In this document: in pieces, positions 56,165-64,000 of the stretch | Layout of the letters: every line of letters starts with the position of its first letter | Position numbering within the stretch: the first letter of the stretch is position 1 | Source of the DNA: Catonia carolina | Lineage: Eukaryota > Arthropoda > Insecta > Hemiptera > Achilidae | DNA length: 64,000 nucleotides | Direction of reading: 5' to 3' | Assembly: GCA_035578175.1 (NCBI GenBank) | Contig: JAQMRL010000003.1 | Location: 109,889,819 to 109,953,818, forward strand | Made by a program: the position numbers and the translations under genes | Notes under the pieces: generated by a model | The model's database searches: none | Seen by the model: the letters and a program-made list of their open reading frames with translations, nothing else | Told to the model about the DNA's origin: nothing

Positions 56165-56167
56165 TCA

Positions 56168-56242
56168 GACCTGACAGGGATCGAACTCGGTACCCCAACC
56201 GACCGTCCACGGCACCAAAGAAACCGTTCGAAGAACGGCTAC
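56168..56242 (-). repeat. tRNA-like segment (SINE head or relic)
   Basis: The minus strand carries a tRNA-like arrangement with TTCGATCCCTG as box B and a GGTGCCGTGGACGGTC box A-like stretch. Acceptor stem pairing is not evident, so it is not a good tRNA gene. It is probably a SINE head. Confidence 0.35.
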
Positions 56243-56348
56243 TTTAGCTAGTCAAATAATAAATCTGTAGATTTACTGTAGAAATTGGGTGTAAATTTCA
56301 AATTTTTAACACCTATAGAAATTTTGTTAAAATAATGAAAATAAAATA

Positions 56349-57109
56349 TAGTCTATTCCAGTTAAGTTGGCAGTGCCTACAAAACAAATTCCGATTCACA
56401 GGCGGTGCACGAAGGAACAGTTCAAACCGCATTTTGATAGAGATCTACCCATACGTAGAGGTAAAACTTGAAGTAACTTTATAAGAAACTTTAAAAATGA
56501 AAATAATTAAATGAAATTTTTGTTGCTTCGTCCAGCGAATTGCTAATCGTGTTAACTCTGTTTCGCTTTTTAGTTTGAGATTCGACTCGACCAGTGATTT
56601 TCTTTTCCTTAATTATTCTGTAAACTGATCGTTCAGAGACGCCTACCATTGCTGAAGTTTTTGCTACAATTTCACTTATTGTTATATTAGCATGTTCAGT
56701 TTTAAAAGATTTCAAAGCATTTATAATTAATAGTTTTTGTTTAGAATTTAATGGCTTGTCCGCGCTTGTTTCGTTTAACCGGAGATTTAAGAGAATGTAA
56801 CTACCAACTAATAGTACTACTTATTGAAATTAAAACAACACAATAACAACAAATATTAGTATAATACGTTTAAAAATATCACAAACACTATTATAATAAG
56901 AATTAACACGACTCTGGATATGTAGTAGGTAACTACACTATTCGAATGCAGAAGCAAAACTGATATAATATTGCATGTATAGGCGTACGCGACTCAGCAG
57001 CAGGCTACAAGTGAAACGGTTGTTGTGTTCAACAGAAACAACCAATGAGCAGTTGCCGTTCCACATTCCACACCAATCAATCTACTGACAACTTAACTGG
57101 AATGAACTA
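56349..57109. mobile_element. Tc1/mariner-type deletion derivative R
   Basis: It has ends TAGTCTATTCCAGTTAAGTT and, inverted, TAGTTCATTCCAGTTAAGTT with TA duplications (56347-56348, 57110-57111). Only the DNA-binding part of a transposase remains inside, on the minus strand. Confidence 0.78.
56491..56715 (-). pseudogene. R element N-terminal helix-turn-helix fragment
   Basis: The residues read ISEIVAKTSAMVGVSERSVY then RIIKEKKITGRVES and a KKRNR basic tract, the helix-turn-helix and linker of Tc1/mariner-like transposases. The frame ends before any catalytic motif. Confidence 0.68.
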
Positions 57110-57351
57110 TAGGTATTTAAACTTTTTGGCTGTCCTGGAAAATCATAAAAACGGAGTTAATACCTTTTACTTCTTAGGTAGCCTACTGAAATGTATAAAT
57201 AGGTTTTAAAAAGAATCCATATGGGGTAATATGCATGGATAAAACTCTTTGTGAAGAGTTTTTGCGTATCAATAGGTAACTATAGGCTATTTAGTTAAAA
57301 ATATTGTAGGTATACAAGCAATATTACAGTAAATATTACAGGCAATATTAG

Positions 57352-57854
57352 TAAAAGGCAGGTGGAGTGTTAAATTAATTGCACTTGATCTGTGGTTCCA
57401 GGGCTACAAAAAATAGTTCTGTTTTTTATCACATAGTCAGAAAATTATATGACTGAACTATTTAAGAACAGAAGAGATAGAGGTGTAAAAGACACTAGTC
57501 AAAGTTATGTCCTCTGATGGTAATGAATTTCACTATACAGCCAGACCCTGTGGTGAATGAAGTGAAGGTGTCATTTGCAGGGTGGAAAGTGGGTGCTTTT
57601 CGGAGGGCCTGGCATGCTGATAAGCATACGCTTTCAACTCAGTGAGGAAGGCAATGGTAAACCACCTCACTCCTCGATTTTACTTAGTAAAACCTCTAGA
57701 GGTTCAAATCAGCCTTTCGGCTGTTACAAAAATACGTTACAAAAATCATTTCATCCTTCATCGTCTGTATTAGCAGTAATTGCAGAACAGTCGGACGTTA
57801 AACCAAAATAAAAAACAAAATAAAAAAATTTCGGCTGTTGACCTAAACAAGAAG
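57352..57854 (+). mobile_element. Retroposon K, copy K8, containing a SINE E fragment
   Basis: The head GGCAGGTGGAGTGTTAAATT is at 57357 and the tail CCTAAACAAG near 57840-57850. A SINE E fragment interrupts it close to the tail. No outer target duplication is visible. Confidence 0.83.
57726..57828 (+). repeat. tRNA-derived SINE, family E, copy E4, 5'-truncated, nested in K8
   Basis: It is bracketed by TTTCGGCTGTT (57715-57725, 57829-57839) and consists of only the SINE body (CATTTCATCCTTCATCGTCT, GTCGGACGTTAAACC) and an A-rich tail. It is a clean example of one retroposon landing in another. Confidence 0.9.
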
Positions 57855-57889
57855 GTATACAGCTTAGTTTAGTAATAAATTGTAATGTA

Positions 57890-57944
57890 CTAGTGGACCC
57901 GTGCGAATAAATTCGCACAATAAGATGCAGATAAGGGAGACGGC
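57890..57944 (-). mobile_element. Helitron-like 3' terminus
   Basis: On the minus strand GTGCGAATTTATTCGCAC forms an 8-bp stem with a 2-nt loop, followed by GGGTCCACTAG and host T. This hairpin plus CTAG|T is the Helitron 3' signature. The inner extent is not defined because a K scrap follows. Confidence 0.6.
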
Positions 57945-58034
57945 AATAGTAAACCACCTCACTCCTCGTTTTTACTTAGTTAAACCTCTATAGGTTCCAA
58001 CCACCCTTTCGACTGTTGACCTAAACATCAACAC
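57945..58034 (+). mobile_element. Retroposon K tail fragment, K9
   Basis: It matches K from GGCAATAGTAAACCACCTCA to CCTAAACATCAACAC. The head is missing. Confidence 0.75.
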
Positions 58035-58411
58035 AAATTTTCATAAATATTTTATTTTCAAAGGCCTTATATGAAACACTTACCATTGAATTTCAATGAA
58101 ATTAACCATGACTTTCCTTATGATGTTGTATTGTGTTCATATATTTATTCATTAGTGTTCATTACGTGGGAGAGCCGCTGTACGGTATTACAGAGCTATA
58201 CGTTGTAAACAATATATTTTGTTCTTTTTCATTTCGTAAAATGAAGCTCGAATTTAGCATGAATTTCAAGTTTAAAACTTTTTACCGAATCAGAAAAGAA
58301 TACTCTTTAAAACCATGTAAAAATTATAAAAATCCGTTTGGTAGAACTCTGTATTTAAGAGTTTAGAGAATTCCCATTTAAAATACATTGGAAGTGATTT
58401 TGCGTTTTAAA
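58035..58411. other. AT-rich spacer, no gene seen
   Basis: A 77-codon frame (58133-58366) has no recognisable domain. No element ends. Confidence 0.4.
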
Positions 58412-58627
58412 TACAGTAAAATCTCTCTATAGCGAAATTGAAGGGACCATGAGGTTCCGCCGCTATAAAGAGAGTTCCGTTATAGAGAGAGCGAGTAATA
58501 TGGTGGGTGGAAGTTGGAGTATTAATTTTTCTGTACTAAAAACTCATATACATATGTGAATGGTGCATGCAATAAGTTTACTTTGAAAAACTACTGAATA
58601 CATTATTTTATGACGAATGTCTTTATG

Positions 58628-58725
58628 TAAAAGGCTGGTTTGAACCTCTAGAGGTTTTACTAAGTAAAAACGAGAAGTGAGGTGGTTTACCTATGCCTTC
58701 CTCACTGAGTTGAAAGTGTATGCTT
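58628..58725 (-). mobile_element. Retroposon K scrap, K10
   Basis: It matches the K tail part (GGCTGGTTTGAACCTCTAGA to TGAGTTGAAAGTGTATGC) and is truncated at both ends inside element L. Confidence 0.72.
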
Positions 58726-59040
58726 TGTGTAGATTACTTCAATACGGTGAGATATTTAAATTAATTAGCTAAAATATATGTAGGTTATTAAGTTAACAAG
58801 ATATTTGGATACAAACAGCTGGTTTTATTAGATGTTGTCCCACTAATTTTGAACAATAGAATTAAACTTTTCATATTGAATGAACTTTTTTCAATAATCA
58901 TTCATACAGTGTATACCGTAATAGATAGCCTAAAATTAATTAGCACTAAAACTCGTTTTTCACTAAACAGTAATGGACTTACATACAATTAAATTCTCAT
59001 AAAAAATAAGCTACACAAAAAAACACAGTACAGTATATTT

Positions 59041-59425
59041 TTTTTCGTTATTAAGGAAACAATGACTGTGAAGTACATTTTATTTCGTAAAATAAGTTGT
59101 AATTTTTGTTTGTTTGGCTCTTAATTCGTAAAACATGTCTTCAATCTTATTTTCAATGTTTAAAACTTGTTGTAAATTTTCATCTACATTATGGCAATGA
59201 CAGTACGTAGAAACAATAAGAATAGCGTCAAGTGTCTCTTTACTTGAAGGGGCACTATTTCTGTATACATTTCTTCGTCATTTTCACTTTCTTCCTCGTT
59301 GTTTTGGGCTAAGACATTTTCGATTATTGCATAATCGTCAACATCTGCTGAAGTGGCTAAGTCATTGTCTGCCCCTACATAGGCGGCTAAATCCATATCC
59401 TTAAGATATTGTTTAGCCGCTATAG
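59041..59425 (-). pseudogene. pogo-type transposase C-terminal remnant
   Basis: The minus strand reads LAAYVGADNDLATSADVDDY then AIIENVLAQNNEEESENDEE and, after a shift near 59220, NIENKIEDMFYELRAKQTKI. An acidic stretch followed by KQTKITxYF-like residues is the usual C-terminus of pogo/Tigger/jerky transposases. The DDE core is not present. Confidence 0.72.
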
Positions 59426-59435
59426 AGAGATTTTT

Positions 59436-60357
59436 ACGGGTCACCGGTATGGTGGCCCTTTCTCTCCAAGTCCAACAAAAGACGTACTTCAGCATACCAG
59501 AACAAAGTCCTCCGGTGCATCACACAGTTCCACTATCTTATATCCAATCGCATCATACACGAACACCTTCTCTTCCCTTCTATGGGGGACTTTATTTACA
59601 ATACCTCGAAACGCTACACGACGCTGGGAAAACTGACGAACCCCAGATCATTCAGGACTTGTACCGACGTCCACACCCACCTGAAGTCTCTATGCCATTA
59701 CCATTCCACGACTTTATCTAAATTCCAGTATGACCCACTTAACAAAATTTAGAGTTGCCACATTTTTATTCTGCCCTGTATTCCTCTTATTTGCCCATGC
59801 CCCTTCTACTTGAATGACTCACTCCCCCCAGTTGGCAGTTGTCCCCATGTTCCTATGCATAATCACTCCACTACGGTGAAAAGAGCCGCCATTTTAAATT
59901 GATAAACACTCAGAACATAAAAAGGCCGGTGATTATGCCAAACTCTACCCTTTCCGTCTCCCCTGAAATCATAAACTAACCCCTACCTTAAATTATACCT
60001 TTAGTCCACGTTCAGTAAAATGCATGCCTTCCCCTCCCCAAGATAATAGGACTCCCACAAAACTGAAAAAAGGCCACTGAAATGTAAAATAAAATAAAAG
60101 AGCCGCTCTTAAACCCACTTGTCCCTTAATTTAAATTTTCCACAAATAACTTCTAAAAATAAATTACCTCCTTTCAAGTCCCAGTTCCAATGTCCCACGA
60201 ACCAGAATCCTATTTCCTATTTAAACTATAAAATTCCCCCTAAATTTCTTGAGGTTGCAATTATTCTGTTATATTGTTCCCCGAGCGACCAGGTGTTCCT
60301 TAACACGATGTCGCCATCATAGGGCTTCTTAGCCCTCTCAACCAGGATTCAGGATTC
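59436..60357 (+). mobile_element. Jockey-like LINE 3' fragment nested in L
   Basis: It is bracketed by AGAGATTTTT (59426-59435, 60358-60367). The first 250 bp encodes YQNKVLRCITQFHYLISNR, then IHEHLLFPSMGDFIYNT-like residues, the C-terminus of a jockey-type reverse transcriptase. A long C-rich 3' UTR follows. The end is AGGATTCAGGATTC rather than poly(A). The Pro-rich frame at 59449-59721 is another phase of the same sequence. Confidence 0.77.
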
Positions 60358-60566
60358 AGAGATTTTTGTGCCGCTATAAAGAGAGTTAAATACATTACCG
60401 TAATATACGAAAGGGTCGGGATCGGCAAATAATGCCGCTAAAGAGAGATTTCCGCAATAGAGAGATCCACAATAGAGAGATTTTACTGTATATAGATATT
60501 CAACTAAATAAAATAAATAGATAAATAAATAAATAAATATTATTTAGATCTGTGTTAACAGCTTAC

Positions 60567-60762
60567 CTGAAGTTCGACTGTAATCAAGAGCGGCTGGTGT
60601 ATTATTCGTGTGAGATAACCCAAGAATAGCATCTATTGTAAACGGCCGTGTTTTTCTCGGCTGAGGAGGACTGGGCGAATCGCTTTCGCTGCCCGAACTA
60701 CTAGCCGCCGCAACTAATTGCAAAAAATGACTCACTAAAGGCCTTTGAATCATAGTTAACAT
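60567..60762 (-). CDS. First coding exon of a host gene with an eh1-type repressor motif
   Basis: On the minus strand ATG at 60760-60762 (or the fourth codon, also Met) opens MLTMIQRPLVSHFLQLVAAA, then a Ser/Pro-rich acidic stretch, and RPFTIDAILGL. This last motif (F-x-I-x-x-I-L-G) is the engrailed-homology-1 motif that binds Groucho/TLE corepressors, common near the N-terminus of homeodomain and other developmental transcription factors. The exon ends in CTTCAG|GTAAGC, an ideal splice donor at 60566. No homeodomain exon was recognised in the window, so the remaining exons lie at lower coordinates, probably outside it. It is the only frame here that does not look transposon-derived and has a splice signal. 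Confidence 0.65.
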
Positions 60763-61492
60763 TGAAATAAATAAGTTCGTACACTATAAATACATTAAAC
60801 CACACATTCAAAATAAAATAATATTTTAATGTTTTTTTCTTTCAAAAATTAAACATGATATTGTCCATTTAAAAAAATAAATTTAAGTACATTTTAGAAT
60901 AAAATTACGCTTAAGTACACAATAATAAACACTAATCACTTTTTAATTAGGTAAATATTTTTATTAAATTTAATTGAAAAAATTATATAATATTTCTAAA
61001 ACAATTAATAGTTTGTTTAATTTTTTTAATAATATGTTCGTATTATTATAAAAAGTTGATTTAGATGAAAAAATTTATTATTTTATTGTTTAAATCGAGA
61101 GCAAATATTTAAATTAAACATAAACGACAATCGCACAACGAATAAACACTCAGAGAAACGAAATAGTCGGTCGGTTTTTGAGTCGAAGCACTAGATATAA
61201 GCAGAGTCGAGGTTCAAATGAAGAGGGTAGATTTTCACAACGTACATAGGCGACCGACAACAGAATACTCCATCCATTCGCAACTGTACTTTGACAATAT
61301 TACTACCCCCACTTTCCTCACCATCCCCTCCAAATTTCTACCCTTGTCCTTACCATACTACTGAGAGTAGTACATAATAGGGTATCAAAATCACTTCGCA
61401 CTACTACATCCGCACATCAACATGCATTTATTATGTATGTACGAGTATATACTAAAAATCATCCGAAGTTTATATATGCCTAACTACTTATG
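60763..61492 (-). promoter_or_regulatory. Upstream region of the eh1-motif exon
   Basis: The first 370 bp above the ATG is very AT-rich, as 5' UTR or promoter. Further up, 61130-61320 is more GC-balanced and contains CTTATATCTAG (about 61194-61204, minus) as a possible TATA-like element. It carries no repeat copies, unlike the surroundings. No transcription start can be fixed from sequence alone. Confidence 0.3.
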
Positions 61493-61936
61493 TTAACCTT
61501 TCAATCCCAAATTTTTTAACTATACACAAACAAATATGTGTACATTGTTTCATACACTTTACTGACATTTAAGTAAAATAAAATCACTTTTAGACCTTCA
61601 GCCTTTTTGATGGCGGGACAGAAAAGTGTGACACATATATGTCACATTGGGCTTGATGGTATCAAAGTTCCCAACAATATGTGCAGGCTTCCTAAACAAT
61701 ATTCTCTTGCTTAGATTTGTAGCAAAAAAACTAAATATGATTTTAATATCAAAGCACTATTTAAGACTTAAAAAATATTACAATTCAAAAATATTAGTAA
61801 AATGGACAAAATCACTATTTACAGCCTAAAAAATATATTTGTATGTACATTCAACATACTCGAAGAAATACTACTTTATTTTAGTAAATGAACACGAATA
61901 TTAAAACTAAAATTATCTTTAAAAATAAACTAATGG

Positions 61937-62012
61937 TTGCGTCCGTGGCGTAGTGGTCAGCATCTTACACTGTAAAGCGGAGGTCTCAGGTTCGATCCCT
62001 GGCTAGGGTACA
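61937..62012 (+). repeat. tRNA-like segment inside F2
   Basis: It has box A-like GTGGCGTAGTGGTCAGC and box B GGTTCGATCCC with a foldable T-arm (CAGGTTCGATCCCTG). The 5' GCGTCCG cannot pair with the 3' flank (CTAGGGTACAG), so there is no acceptor stem. It is a Pol III-type SINE head or tRNA relic captured by F, and F1 carries it too. Confidence 0.6.
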
Positions 62013-62041
62013 GAAAATATTACACTTCACATCCAGCGCTC

Positions 62042-62581
62042 GTCGTCGTCGTCGTCGTCATGGATTAGGCTATTTTAGCTGTGAGCTAAGCCTGTTCCGG
62101 CGTCCATCTCCTCCTCGGTCTTCCAATACCTCTTCTACCCCTTGGTATATGATGCCATGCGTTCAAAGGAAGGCGGTCTTGTGGCATTCTGAAAAGATGT
62201 TCTGACCATTTTCCTTTGTATTGCTTGATTATGTCAGCTAGCGGTTGTGTTCCACATTCCTCCCTTATTACTTCGTTCCTGAAGCGATCTTCTCTGGTGC
62301 ATCCCTTTATATGTCTAAGAAATTTCATCTCTGCTGCTTGAATCTTGGATTCTTGTTTCTTAGACAGCACCCATGCTTCACTTCCATAAGCTAAGGTAGG
62401 TATCGCCATAACTCTATAAAATTTCATTAGCGTATCCTTCCTAGCTTTGTTCTTCAGGGACCTACTTATTGCCCCACATACCGAGCTGAACTTTGTTATT
62501 TTTTGCTGGACATCTTTATCCTGGTCGTATGTTATGTCACAACCAAGATATTTAAAATTACACATTACACATTTAAAATTG
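62042..62581 (-). mobile_element. LINE type X3 3' fragment nested in F2
   Basis: It is bracketed by CACATCCAGCGCTC (62028-62041, 62582-62595). The minus-strand frame (62086-62604, of which the start is host sequence) encodes FKYLGCDITYDQDKDVQQKI, AIPTLAYGSEAWVLSKKQ, EMKFLRHIKGCTREDR and RRGIGRPRRRWTPEQ. The tail is (GAC)n, seen as GTC repeats at 62042-62058. It is the same family as 54368-55118. Confidence 0.88.
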
Positions 62582-62716
62582 CACATCCAGCGCTCTATAA
62601 TCAAAAGTAGTCGCTAACAATTAAAGTTTTTATGTCTGTTACTATTTCACTCCGATGTGTAAAGAGTGGGTGTCCTAAAAGAATGAATGATATGTAGGCC
62701 TATGTATTTTAATATC

Positions 62717-63512
62717 AAAAATCTGGTGTGAAACACTCACACAACTTTCTCTTGCCAGTGCAAATAATTAACAATAAACCTAACATTAGTAATAAAACAT
62801 AAGAAATAAACAAAAAACTAACCTCAACAAACATAACCTAATTTTAATCATGAGTGAAAGACGCAAAATGAAAATCAACCTCAGTTTGGCTTAGAAATAC
62901 GGAAAATCACTCTTTCTCACTAAACTAGGCTCTGTAGAGAAAAATGCTTTAAATAAAAGTTGTAGATCTTTTAATTTTCTATAAATTTAATTATATACAC
63001 TTTTGTCGTGAAATGCATACTAAGGCCGAAATGTTAAAAAAATCGATTTTTCTCACGTTTTCGTGAGAAAAAAACAGAAAATCGCAAATTACCGCTAAAC
63101 TAAGCGTTATACAAAAAAATGTTTGAAACAGAAGTTGTAGGTTTTTAAATTCTCTACAACTTTTATTATATAAATTTTTGCGCTAAAATTTATATTAAAG
63201 CCGTAATCTTAAAAAAAACAACGTTTTTACGTGAAAACAGCCTCACCGAGAATTTCAGCAAACATGGCGCCTACCCTATCTTGTAGAGAATAAAAAATTG
63301 AGTAAAATAGGCGATTTTAAAAAAAATCGTAGGACCAGTTTTTGAGAAAATTGCAAAAAACTGAAAAATTATACGAATAAACTACTACTTCCGGTTGACC
63401 GATTTTGATGAAAATGTTCGTGTCGCGTCCGGTAGTGGTATGTAACTTAAGTTTCAAGTTTCAAGTTCGTACGATGTTCCGTTCTTGAGATATTCTGTTC
63501 ACACACACACAG

Positions 63513-63548
<36 letters not shown>

Positions 63549-63681
63549 CAATCGCTAAAAACATGTTTTTTGGGTTCAGGGGGTCTGAAAACGTATAGAT
63601 CCGGTGAAAACTCGATTTCGAAAAATCGACATGAAAACAATACTTTCCTTCCTATATATTCATATAGGCAAGAGAAAGTAA
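62717..63681 (+). mobile_element. Family A repeat, copy A13, full length
   Basis: This is a complete plus-strand copy with (CA)n at about 63500-63545 interrupted by GATA. The sequence is close to A2, A3 and A7. The tail is AGAAAGTAAC, one of few without the five final A. No clear target duplication. Confidence 0.9.
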
Positions 63682-64000
63682 CAAATATTAACAAATGAAA
63701 TTGACCTTTACATTAAAATTGAAAATTGTACTAATTGATTGAATTTATTGATGACACTATTGTTACACTTTTAATTATTCTAATAAATTACTTTGATAAA
63801 TATATATTTATATATATTGAAAATTGTTATTATGAAATCTTTAAGTTTATTTAATAGTATTTACTGATATTTACTGAGCTCAGTTATTAAAAAAATGAAT
63901 ATAATTACGAATTGCTTGCAGTCCTCTTGTTCCTTCTTGTCCATCCATCGATCGGAAATCAAATGGGGCGTCGATGCATTGTTGCACTTGGTTTTATAGT
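63682..64000. other. AT-rich right edge, no gene seen
   Basis: No frames or repeat ends recognised up to the window border. Confidence 0.4.

Larger units (their letters stand above)
58414..60488 (-). mobile_element. pogo/Tigger element L, decayed, split by a jockey fragment
   Basis: It has TA duplications at 58412-58413 and 60489-60490 and ends CAGTAAAATCTCTCTATAGC and inverted CAGTAAAATCTCTCTATTG. Subterminal repeats of the CTCTCTATAGCGG kind recur at both ends. It holds the C-terminus of a pogo-type transposase, a K scrap (58628-58725) and a 922-bp jockey LINE piece. Its right end lies only 78 bp from the splice donor of the exon at 60567. Confidence 0.85.
61497..62661. mobile_element. TTAA-flanked element F, copy F2, split by a LINE
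   Basis: It starts next to TTAA (61493-61496) and matches F1 in inverted orientation over almost all of F1's length, apart from the 540-bp LINE. The right end decays after ATTTCACTCC, so the second TTAA is lost. The tRNA-like segment of F1 is present here at 61937-62012 and is better preserved. Confidence 0.75.

Noticed and set aside
59449..59721. Proline-rich 90-residue protein
   Set aside because: Another phase of the same DNA encodes a recognisable jockey C-terminus, so this frame is a shadow.
61937..62012. Possible genuine tRNA gene
   Set aside because: The D-arm-like and T-arm sequences are present, but the acceptor stem cannot pair and the same segment is inside both F copies. It is a repeat-borne tRNA-like head.
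1..64000. CRISPR arrays, operons, rRNA or viral genomes
   Set aside because: No regularly spaced short repeats, no bacterial gene organisation and no rRNA-like or recognisable viral coding sequence were seen. The repeats are all dispersed eukaryotic elements or microsatellites.

Overview
This is a repeat-dense, AT-rich stretch of an animal nuclear genome, most probably an insect. The evidence is several mariner, pogo, piggyBac-like and Helitron elements, RTE/BovB-like and jockey-like non-LTR retrotransposon fragments, tRNA-derived SINEs and almost no host coding sequence. A hemipteran (planthopper-like) source fits my memory of such repeats and of the recurrent AGGCCTA motif, but that is an impression, not proof. 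Nothing prokaryotic is present, so there are no operons or ribosome binding sites.

The dominant component is a non-coding repeat of about 950 bp, here called family A. It has at least 13 copies or large pieces in both orientations, plus older diverged relatives. Each copy begins AAATCTGGTGTGAAAC, carries a (CA)n microsatellite near the far end and stops at GGCAAGAGAAAGTAAAAA. Copy A9 has a 14-bp target duplication and A7 a 19-bp one with a 28-nt 3' extension, which points to retroposition. I do not recognise it as a named family. A second retroposon (family K, about 395 bp, CAA-rich tail, at least 11 copies or fragments) repeatedly shows 8-13 bp target duplications. Two tRNA-derived SINEs (C and E) are also present.

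Layout: 1-5.4 kb holds SINE E, a LINE 3' end, a deleted mariner split by A1, and the inverted copy A2. 5.4-7.4 kb holds a foldback mariner derivative (G1) and a K copy split by an RTE fragment. 8.3-10 kb holds a SINE C and a mariner that looks complete, with an open 357-codon transposase and perfect 43-bp terminal repeats. 10-16.7 kb is A copies, K2 and a foldback element with a strong 23-bp hairpin. 17-27 kb holds foldback mariners G2 and G3, nested LINE fragments, a pogo helix-turn-helix remnant and A copies. 27.3-31.5 kb is A9 split by a nearly full-length but broken RTE element. 32-40.6 kb holds a 5'-truncated A copy between 70-bp direct repeats, a Helitron split by a deleted Tc1/mariner-like element (H1), two pogo-type MITEs (D) and a full-length SINE C. 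40.6-47.5 kb holds K copies, a 1-kb palindrome (J), a hAT remnant and a GC-richer block with a MADF-domain reading frame between 32-bp inverted repeats. 48-55 kb holds H2, A12, a piggyBac-like MITE, a decayed mariner, another TTAA element and a LINE 3' end. 56-64 kb holds a Tc1-type deletion derivative, a pogo element split by a jockey fragment, the only convincing host exon (minus strand, 60567-60762, with an eh1-type repressor motif and a consensus splice donor), and a TTAA element split by a LINE.

Most insertion events can be ordered because one element interrupts another and target duplications are still visible. The window is best read as a very long intron or the flank of one host gene, filled by successive transposition.
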